Assembly (NCBI RefSeq): GCF_030158565.1
Contig: NZ_JAOASQ010000042.1
Coordinates: forward strand, 1 to 48,274
Length of the DNA: 48,274 bases
Source of the DNA: Limnohabitans sp.
Lineage (GTDB): Bacteria; Pseudomonadota; Gammaproteobacteria; Burkholderiales; Burkholderiaceae_C
Direction: 5' to 3'
The translations under genes were made by a program, and so were the position numbers. Positions 43,160-48,274 of this stretch are shown one piece after another. The stretch's first letter is position 1, and each line of letters starts with the position of its first letter. The notes under the pieces were generated by a model. The model was not told where the DNA came from and ran no database searches. It saw only the letters and a program-made list of their open reading frames with translations.

Positions 43160-44414
43160 GTATTGGCCGATTCAAAGATTGATTGAATACGCACGAAATC
43201 CTCGCAAAAACGACCATGCTGTTGATGCCGTCTCTGCGGCAATTCGCGAGTTTGGATTCCGTGTTCCGATTGTTGCCAAGAGCGATGGCACTGTCATCGA
43301 CGGACATTTGAGACTCAAAGCGGCTAAGAAGCTTGGTCTGGAAACAGTCCCTGTGCTTTTGGGAGATGACATGACCGAAACGCAGATCAAAGCGTTTCGA
43401 CTCAGTGTCAACAAGCTCGCTGAGCTTGCTGGCTGGGACGAAGAGTTGCTGAAACTTGAGCTGACCGATCTGCAGGACGCCGACTTCGACCTGGGCCTTA
43501 TGGGCTTCAGTGACGACGAACTCGACCGACTGATCAATGGAGACGACGGCGGTGGTTTGACCGATGATGACGCAGTCCCAGAGACACCCAAGGAACCTGT
43601 ATCCAGACCTGGTGACCTGTGGATTCTCGGCAACCACCGCCTCCTTTGCGGCGACTCGACCATGCTGTCCGATGTGGAAAAGCTCATGGGCAGCGAGCTG
43701 GCCGACATGGCCTTCACCGATCCGCCCTACAACGTGGACTATGGCAACAACGCCAAGGACAAGATGCGGGGCAAGGACCGGCGCATCCTCAACGACGCCC
43801 TGGGTGATGGCTTTTACCAATTCCTGTACGACGCCTGCGTGAACCTGTTGATGGTCACCAAGGGCGGCTGTTACGTGGCCATGAGCTCCTCGGAGCTGCA
43901 CACCCTGCAAAAGGCCTGGCTGGATGCCGGTGGCAAGTGGTCCACCTTCATCATCTGGTCCAAGAACACCTTCACCCTGGGCCGGGCTGACTACCAGCGC
44001 CAGTACGAACCGATCCTGTACGGCTGGAAGCAAGGCGCTGACCACTTCTGGTGCGGTGACCGGGACCAGTCGGACATTTGGAACTACAACAAGCCCCGGG
44101 TCAACGACCTGCATCCGACCATGAAACCGGTCGAGCTGGTTGAGCGGGCCATCAAGAATTCGTCCAAGAGCCGGGACATCGTGCTGGACCTCTTCGGTGG
44201 TTCGGGCACCACCCTGATTGCCTGCGAGAAGACCGGGCGTCAGGCACGGCTCATGGAACTCGATCCCAAGTTCGTGGATGTGATCGTCAAGCGCTGGGAG
44301 GAGTACACCGGTCTGCAGGCGGTGCGTCAAGAGGATGGCGTGAAGTTCGCCGAGCTGACCACCAGTGCTGGCGATGCACCGGTGCCAGAGGCCCCTGCGG
44401 CGCAGGGCGCCTGA
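43146..44414 (+). CDS. ParB-domain DNA methyltransferase (beta class, N4C/N6A)
   Basis: This 422-residue protein has a ParB-like N-terminal domain (about 3-100, with GTVIDGHLRLKAAKKLG) and a DNA methyltransferase domain. The catalytic DPPYNVDYG comes before the SAM-binding LDLFGGSGTTLIACE, the motif order of the beta class. Such phage fusions methylate adenine or N4-cytosine, likely for protection from host restriction. The ATG at 43146 overlaps the HNH gene. The first third is AT-richer than the rest, as if exchanged together with the HNH segment. Confidence 0.88.
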   Translation: MQQLEYWPIQRLIEYARNPRKNDHAVDAVSAAIREFGFRVPIVAKSDGTVIDGHLRLKAAKKLGLETVPVLLGDDMTETQIKAFRLSVNKLAELAGWDEELLKLELTDLQDADFDLGLMGFSDDELDRLINGDDGGGLTDDDAVPETPKEPVSRPGDLWILGNHRLLCGDSTMLSDVEKLMGSELADMAFTDPPYNVDYGNNAKDKMRGKDRRILNDALGDGFYQFLYDACVNLLMVTKGGCYVAMSSSELHTLQKAWLDAGGKWSTFIIWSKNTFTLGRADYQRQYEPILYGWKQGADHFWCGDRDQSDIWNYNKPRVNDLHPTMKPVELVERAIKNSSKSRDIVLDLFGGSGTTLIACEKTGRQARLMELDPKFVDVIVKRWEEYTGLQAVRQEDGVKFAELTTSAGDAPVPEAPAAQGA

Positions 44415-44416
44415 GC

Positions 44417-44623
44417 TCAGTTGCCCGGGAAATTCGGGTACAGGTCGCCGCTGGTGATGTCGGCGTTGTAGGTGACCTTGTCAAACTCGCCGCGCTCATC
44501 TGCCAGGTACACGCCGCCCACTGACTGAATGGCCACCCCGTATTTGCGGGTGAGGGCGGTCAGCTCGGTGATGAAGCTGTCGTAGTTGTTTTCGATCTGC
44601 GGTGTGGTGTTGATGGCTGCCAT
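44417..44623 (-). CDS. Small hypothetical protein
   Basis: A 68-residue protein (MAAINTTPQIENNYDSFITEL...) has AGGAGA seven bases upstream, and its stop lies two bases beyond the methyltransferase stop in a tail-to-tail layout. No family is recognised. It is the last gene of a four-gene minus-strand cassette. Confidence 0.6.
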   Translation of the reverse strand: MAAINTTPQIENNYDSFITELTALTRKYGVAIQSVGGVYLADERGEFDKVTYNADITSGDLYPNFPGN

Positions 44624-44648
44624 TTGGATCTCCTGTGTTTTCGACGGT

Positions 44649-45008
44649 TCAGCCCAATCGGGCAACGTACCTGGCGGTATCGCCGCCAGACGGGTCAATG
44701 AAGAGGTAAGGGCGGCCGGGAGCGTGGACCTCCACACACAGTCGGCCATTGCCGATGTAGCCTCCTTTGCCCCTGAGCCAGTCGCGTGACTTGTAGAGGT
44801 TCATCGCAAAGCCGTCGAACTCCTCGGGGGTCATCTCCCGGGTGTCTGAGACATAGACCGTGTAGTCGCCGCAGGCGGCGATTTCCGTGATGTCAGCGGG
44901 CTTGCGGCCGAAGGGCAGCCGGATGCTGAGTTCTTCGACTTCGAGGGCCTTGCCATCAAGTCGGACAGTGATCGGCTTGCGTTCAATGGTGATGGTCATG
45001 GTTTTCAT
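44649..45008 (-). CDS. Hypothetical protein
   Basis: This 119-residue soluble protein begins MKTMTITIERKPITVRLDG, strand-rich at first, with a central YTVYVSDTREMTPEEFDGF. GAGG stands six bases before the start. No family is recognised. It is placed between the DUF3489 protein and the small protein, all in one direction. Confidence 0.62.
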   Translation of the reverse strand: MKTMTITIERKPITVRLDGKALEVEELSIRLPFGRKPADITEIAACGDYTVYVSDTREMTPEEFDGFAMNLYKSRDWLRGKGGYIGNGRLCVEVHAPGRPYLFIDPSGGDTARYVARLG

Positions 45009-45015
45009 GTGTGCC

Positions 45016-45456
45016 TCAGACAATGCGGTACTTGCGATCCTGGCCATCGGTCTTTTCTGAGACGATGTTCAGGCCCAGTTTCTTTTTCAGAGCGCCGGCC
45101 ATTGCACCCCTGACGGTGTGCTGCAACCAGCCAGTGGCCTGAACCATCTCGGCAAGGCTCACCCCATCAGGGCGCTTGAGCAACTCGATCAGGGTGGCCT
45201 GTTTGGTGCCATCGCGTTGCTTGGGTGGTTGCTGCGGTGCCAAACCGATCGCTTCAAGGCCTGCGGTGGAAATCACGAACTGCGTGTTGCCCTCGGGCGT
45301 CTTGTTGTGCGGGGCAATCAGTCCTGCGTTGCCCAGGGCGGTGAGCACCTTGATGAGTGCGCCGCCTTTGAGGTTGGCCGGGAAGTCGGTCAACAGTTTT
45401 TGAGGATGCTTGGCCGCTGCTTCGAGCAGGCTGCGCTGGGTATCCGTGAGTTTCAT
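45016..45456 (-). CDS. DUF3489 domain protein
   Basis: This 146-residue protein has two winged-helix-like halves: an N-terminal LTDTQRSLLEAAAKHPQKLL part and the DUF3489 domain (GTKQATLIELLKRPDGVSLAEMVQATGWLQHTVRGAMAGALKKKLGLNIVSEKTDGQDRKYRI, positions about 85-146). DUF3489 proteins are common in elements that also carry DUF2924 and serine recombinases, which supports a link to the genes at 18.4-21 kb. The function is unknown; DNA binding is likely. Confidence 0.82.
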   Translation of the reverse strand: MKLTDTQRSLLEAAAKHPQKLLTDFPANLKGGALIKVLTALGNAGLIAPHNKTPEGNTQFVISTAGLEAIGLAPQQPPKQRDGTKQATLIELLKRPDGVSLAEMVQATGWLQHTVRGAMAGALKKKLGLNIVSEKTDGQDRKYRIV

Positions 45457-45671
45457 TTCTTTCCTTTCGATGTTGTTGATGTGTTTTGTGCTGCTGCGAT
45501 CCCTGCGGCGTAGGCGGCTTCAAGCGCGCTCTTGACCGCCCAGACCGAGACGTCGTGAAAGTCCAGCCGATCGCGGTGCTGGGTCTCCAGCGTTTCGATG
45601 AACAGGTGGTCGAGCGCGATCTTCTCGATGACTTTGTGTTTGTCGGGTTGTTTCATGGTTGGGGTCCTCAT
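45453..45671 (-). CDS. Small hypothetical protein (DUF6900-like)
   Basis: A 72-residue protein with FIETLETQHRDRLDFHDVSVWAVKSALEAAYAAG, which I recall as the DUF6900 pattern; its stop overlaps the DUF3489 start by four bases. AGGAGA lies before the ATG at 45671. It is the first gene of the minus-strand cassette; its promoter must lie in 45672-45776. Confidence 0.65.
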   Translation of the reverse strand: MRTPTMKQPDKHKVIEKIALDHLFIETLETQHRDRLDFHDVSVWAVKSALEAAYAAGIAAAQNTSTTSKGKK

Positions 45672-45776
45672 GCCAATCTCCTGTGTGCGTTGCGATGTAG
45701 AGCATTGACGCTCTGCTTCGAGAAGAAGCCAAGCTGATTTCGCGACGTGTCGCTTATTCCTTGAAAGTCGATTGAG

Positions 45777-46160
45777 ATGCCAAGAAGTGCGCCTACGCCT
45801 TGCAGATATCCGGGATGTATGGCTGTGCTCTCAACGCCTGGCTACTGCGCAGCCCACCGCTCGCTGGTTCATCGGGATTACGGGCGCGCAAGGCGTAGTT
45901 TTGATACCGAGGTCGGGTTCTATCAATCGGCAAATTGGCGGCGCTTGCGTGCCAGCTTCCTGCGCTTGCATCCCCTTTGCCGGGTGTGTGCTGCCCGGGA
46001 GCTAACAGTTGCCGCAACGGTGGTTGACCACGTTTTGCCAATCAAGGACGGTGGTGCGCGCCTGGATGCGGCCAATCTGCAAGCACTGTGTGTGCCTTGC
46101 CATAACCGCAAGACGGCTGCGGAGACCTGGGGGCGGAGTTGTGGACGGGAGGGGGGTTAA
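45777..46160 (+). CDS. Phage HNH endonuclease next to terminase
   Basis: This 127-residue HNH nuclease has two Cys pairs (CRYPGC, CRVCAAREL and CVPCHNRKT) and the HNH core VVDHVLPIKDGGARLDAANLQALCVPCHN. HNH proteins directly upstream of terminase genes help cos-site cleavage in HK97-type phages. It starts the rightward packaging module. Confidence 0.85.
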   Translation: MPRSAPTPCRYPGCMAVLSTPGYCAAHRSLVHRDYGRARRSFDTEVGFYQSANWRRLRASFLRLHPLCRVCAARELTVAATVVDHVLPIKDGGARLDAANLQALCVPCHNRKTAAETWGRSCGREGG

Positions 46161-46260
46161 ATCTCTGTGATTGGTACCCAAAGATGCGTGCGCTTGCCCA
46201 AATTTTTGTGACCGCGAAATTCACGACCCCCTATCGTCCAGGTGTTGGGCCTTAAAAACC

Positions 46261-46605
46261 ATGAACGCCAATAACCCACGGCATTCCAGCAATGCAGAGC
46301 TTGATCTGGCGCGCAATGCTGTCACGGATGAAAACTGGAGGGCGGTGCGAGTGAGCGACGAGGAGTTGTCACGCATGGCGCCATCCGTTGAAGACGTCCT
46401 GGGCATGACAGATGCCGACTGGATCCGGCTGCGCTTGCCTCAGAGTGTCCTCATCCGGTTGAGAGTCGATTTGACTCGACGCTTGGGGGTGAAGGCGCAG
46501 GATTTGATGTGGTTATGCCGCGCAATAGAAAGAAATCAGTATGGCCACACGGGGACGAAAACCGACGCCAATCGAACTCAAGCTGCTCCAAGGCAATCCA
46601 GGTAA
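46261..46605 (+). CDS. Hypothetical protein before terminase small subunit
   Basis: This 114-residue protein has a polar start and a helical middle (LPQSVLIRLRVDLTRRLGVKAQDLMWLCRAI). No family is recognised. The end overlaps the terminase small-subunit gene by 65 bp, so either start or end may be misjudged, but the frame is consistent and the codons look normal. Confidence 0.5.
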   Translation: MNANNPRHSSNAELDLARNAVTDENWRAVRVSDEELSRMAPSVEDVLGMTDADWIRLRLPQSVLIRLRVDLTRRLGVKAQDLMWLCRAIERNQYGHTGTKTDANRTQAAPRQSR

Positions 46606-47044
46606 GCGGGCAATCAATCCCAGAGCACAGGTGTTGCAGCAACAAGAGGCACTGCCGGGCGATGCAACGCCGGATATGTTGCTCGAGGAGGCCAAGCCCT
46701 ATTGGGATCACGCGATCGCCCATGCCCCACGCGGGCTACTGCGCAAGCTCGATATGTACCTGTTGGCTGCGTGGTGTAACGCGGCATATCGCTATGAGTT
46801 CAACATGCGGCTGGCTGCCAAATCAGATGTCATCCCAGTGCGTGGTGCCAAGCTCGCGGGTCTTGATCCCAAAGATCGCCCCGTGATGCACAACCCGTTT
46901 TCAACGGCGGCACGGGCGTATCTCAAGGACATGACCATGTTGGCAGCAGAGTTGGGATTTACACCGAGTTCCCGCGCTCGCCTGGGTGCGGCAGAGATCG
47001 CTGCGCCGGGTGTTGACGACCCCTGGGAACAAATTGCTGGGTGA
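46541..47044 (+). CDS. terS: Phage terminase small subunit, P27 family
   Basis: This 167-residue protein begins MATRGRKPTPIELKLLQGNPGKR, the hallmark start of P27-family small terminases, followed by a helical body and a C-terminal GFTPSSRARLG. It recognises the packaging site and loads the large subunit. The VapC stop is immediately next to its own stop. Confidence 0.9.
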   Translation: MATRGRKPTPIELKLLQGNPGKRAINPRAQVLQQQEALPGDATPDMLLEEAKPYWDHAIAHAPRGLLRKLDMYLLAAWCNAAYRYEFNMRLAAKSDVIPVRGAKLAGLDPKDRPVMHNPFSTAARAYLKDMTMLAAELGFTPSSRARLGAAEIAAPGVDDPWEQIAG

Positions 47045-47455
47045 TCAGTGGTTGTTGACCCAGTTCTCGACGACCAGTCCGGTATGGGCACGGAAGTCGG
47101 CCTCGTTGTTGGTCACCAGTGTCACGCCCAAGGACATCGCATGTGCGGCAATGAGTTTGTCCAGTGCGTCCTTGTTGCGCTCGCGGCTGGCAGCGCGCAG
47201 CGGTCCGTATGCCCGCGCAGCCCGGGCTTCGAAGGGTGCAACAACGATGTCTTCAAGCAGGCTGTCCAGGAGCACCTGATTGTGAGCCTGGGTTTCTCCT
47301 GAACGGGCGACCCCGAACTCCAACTCGGCCAGGGTGATGGCGGAGATGACCACGTCGCCCACAAAGCATTCTGCAAAGCGTGCCCGCACCTGAGGGGGCT
47401 GGTGCTTCATCAGGTAAATGCAGATGTTGGTGTCCAGCATGTATTTGGGCTTCAT
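47045..47455 (-). CDS. vapC: VapC-type PIN-domain ribonuclease toxin
   Basis: This 136-residue PIN toxin shows the four acidic residues Asp8 (MLDTN), Glu44 (LAELEFG), Asp99 (LDKLIAAHA) and Asp120 (TNNEADF). VapC enzymes cleave tRNA or other RNA until bound by VapB. It overlaps vapB by four bases. It stands in opposite direction between the two terminase genes, an unusual location. Confidence 0.9.
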   Translation of the reverse strand: MKPKYMLDTNICIYLMKHQPPQVRARFAECFVGDVVISAITLAELEFGVARSGETQAHNQVLLDSLLEDIVVAPFEARAARAYGPLRAASRERNKDALDKLIAAHAMSLGVTLVTNNEADFRAHTGLVVENWVNNH

Positions 47456-47688
47456 AGGGCCTCGCGCTCGCCTTCGATGTTGAGGCCTCGGCCTTCGCTC
47501 ATGAAATCAGGGGAGAACTGGGCCAGCTTGCCCAGTACATCACCCATGCGGCGGCGTGCGGGACGGATCCGCAACTCATCGCCCTGGCGTTCGATCACCA
47601 GTTCGATATCCCAGCTGCTGTAGGCCAGTTCGGCCGGAATGCGCACGGCCTGGGAATTGCCGTTTTTGAAAAGTTTGGTGCTGGTCAT
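47452..47688 (-). CDS. vapB: VapB-type antitoxin (AbrB/SpoVT fold)
   Basis: This 78-residue antitoxin begins MTSTKLFKNGNSQAVRIPAELA, the typical swapped-hairpin AbrB domain, followed by a C-terminal toxin-binding part. The ATG at 47688 gives the normal start; a longer frame to 47727 reads through the operator. It neutralises VapC and should repress the operon together with it. Confidence 0.88.
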   Translation of the reverse strand: MTSTKLFKNGNSQAVRIPAELAYSSWDIELVIERQGDELRIRPARRRMGDVLGKLAQFSPDFMSEGRGLNIEGEREAL

Positions 47689-47709
47689 GCCGTACCTCAC
47701 AGGAACAAT

Positions 47710-47769
47710 ATGGATGTACGTGTACATCTTAGTCTATGGCATGGGATTTGTAAATACATGGATGTACGT
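47710..47769. promoter_or_regulatory. Probable VapBC operator overlapping the terminase large-subunit start
   Basis: ATGTAC-GT-GTACAT (47714-47727) is an inverted repeat 26 bp before the vapB start. The 12-mer ATGGATGTACGT occurs at 47710-47721 and again at 47758-47769, and the second copy contains the start codon of the large terminase. Binding of VapBC to both could couple toxin-antitoxin control with terminase expression. Confidence 0.65.
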
Positions 47770-48274
47770 CAAGGATCGTATGCAACCGTGGCCAAGCGTT
47801 ATGCCGAGCAAGTGGTGGCCGGAAGAATTCTGACTTGCAAGTGGGTGAAGGCCGCTTGCCAGCGCCAGCTCGATGATCTGAAGCGCTTCAAGGGCAAAAA
47901 CAGCCCCTACCGCTTCAACCCCAAGCTGGCGGACCGGTATGGACGGGTTTTCCGCCCGGCGGACAACCTGTGTGCGCTGATTGAACAGCTGCCGCACGTC
48001 AAAGGTCCTCTGGCCGGGGAACCCATCACGCTGGAGCCATGGCAGGTTTTCATCCTCACCACGGTGTTCGGCTGGGTCAAGCCAGATGGGAAACGGCGAT
48101 TTCGGCGCTCCTACATTGAGGTGCCGCGCGGCAATGCCAAATCCACCTTGTCATCGGCTGTGGCTCTCTACATGCTGGCCGCTGACCGGGAGGGCGGCGC
48201 CGAGGTGTATTCACTGGCCACCACCCGTGACCAGGCCCGCATCGTGTTCGGGGACGCGCAGACCATGGCGCGCC
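47758..48274 (+). CDS. terL: Phage terminase large subunit (5' part, runs off the window)
   Basis: The visible 172 residues begin MDVRQGSYATVAKRYAEQVV, followed by GRILTCKWVKAACQRQLDDL and the ATPase part with Walker A-like VPRGNAKST near residue 120 and YSLATTRDQARIVFGDA. This is the motor ATPase and nuclease that packages DNA. An in-frame ATG at 47710 would give 16 more residues (also MDVR); the shorter form was chosen because the upstream part is operator sequence. The gene continues beyond the window. Confidence 0.87.
   Translation, partial: MDVRQGSYATVAKRYAEQVVAGRILTCKWVKAACQRQLDDLKRFKGKNSPYRFNPKLADRYGRVFRPADNLCALIEQLPHVKGPLAGEPITLEPWQVFILTTVFGWVKPDGKRRFRRSYIEVPRGNAKSTLSSAVALYMLAADREGGAEVYSLATTRDQARIVFGDAQTMAR

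Larger units (their letters stand above)
34460..48274 (+). mobile_element. Early and packaging region of a tailed-phage-type prophage (cut by window end)
   Basis: A rightward gene series for recombination (Sak4-like ATPase, Cas4-like nuclease), replication (primase-helicase), resolution (RuvC-like), DNA modification and packaging (HNH, terminase small and large) is typical of prophages. No integrase occurs in this part; the serine recombinase at 18.9-20.2 kb would supply it if the element spans the oxygenase operon. Structural genes should follow to the right. Confidence 0.85.

Overview
The window reads as chromosomal DNA of a betaproteobacterium of the Comamonadaceae type. The reasons are the salicylate/gentisate genes that resemble the Ralstonia U2 nag set, a NahR-like LysR regulator, an HU gene of the beta type and the general codon and GC style. 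No rRNA, tRNA, CRISPR array or IS transposase was seen.

Region A (about 0.5-17.5 kb) is an aromatic catabolic block. A minus-strand operon encodes a four-part salicylate 5-hydroxylase-like oxygenase (nagG, nagH, nagAb, nagAa), gentisate 1,2-dioxygenase, fumarylpyruvate hydrolase, a complete branched-chain-amino-acid-type ABC importer and a glutathione-dependent maleylpyruvate isomerase. A NahR/NagR-like activator is divergent from it. Further left on the same strand lie an AAA+-less AcoR-type regulator, a Tat-exported GMC oxidoreductase and a NahF-type salicylaldehyde dehydrogenase. Together they could run salicyl alcohol -> salicylaldehyde -> salicylate -> gentisate -> maleylpyruvate -> fumarylpyruvate -> fumarate + pyruvate. 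A terminator and a 5'-truncated EamA transporter close this block.

Region B (17.6-18.4 kb) holds a frameshifted helix-turn-helix gene (5-bp tandem duplication) and an intact HU gene.

Region C (18.4-24.2 kb) looks like the integration and repressor end of a phage-like element: an HTH protein, a serine recombinase, a DUF2924 protein and a small protein on the minus strand, then divergently a LexA-like S24 repressor and two coupled genes of unknown function, ending in a terminator.

Region D (24.4-34.1 kb) is one long minus-strand catabolic operon under an IclR regulator: a Rieske ring-hydroxylating oxygenase (alpha, beta), acylating acetaldehyde dehydrogenase, 4-hydroxy-2-oxovalerate aldolase, ferredoxin reductase, Rieske ferredoxin, an NMT1/SsuABC-type importer and a YeiH-family putative sulfate/sulfite exporter. 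The importer plus exporter suggest, as inference, an aromatic sulfonate as substrate. No ring-cleavage gene is present.

Region E (34.5-48.3 kb, cut by the window end) is the early and packaging part of a tailed-phage genome: AlpA-like HTH protein, Sak4-like ATPase, Cas4-like nuclease, primase-helicase, a strong nested palindrome, RuvC-like resolvase, a ParB-methyltransferase preceded by an HNH-invaded ParB fragment, a minus-strand cassette with a DUF3489 protein, HNH endonuclease, and terminase small and large subunits with a VapBC toxin-antitoxin pair between them.

Regions C and E fit together as one prophage: integrase and repressor on the left, rightward early and packaging genes on the right. 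The oxygenase operon (D) would then sit inside it as about 10 kb of cargo, flanked on both sides by look-alike terminators. This is the most interesting hypothesis in the window, but it remains an inference until the right end of the element and related phages are examined.
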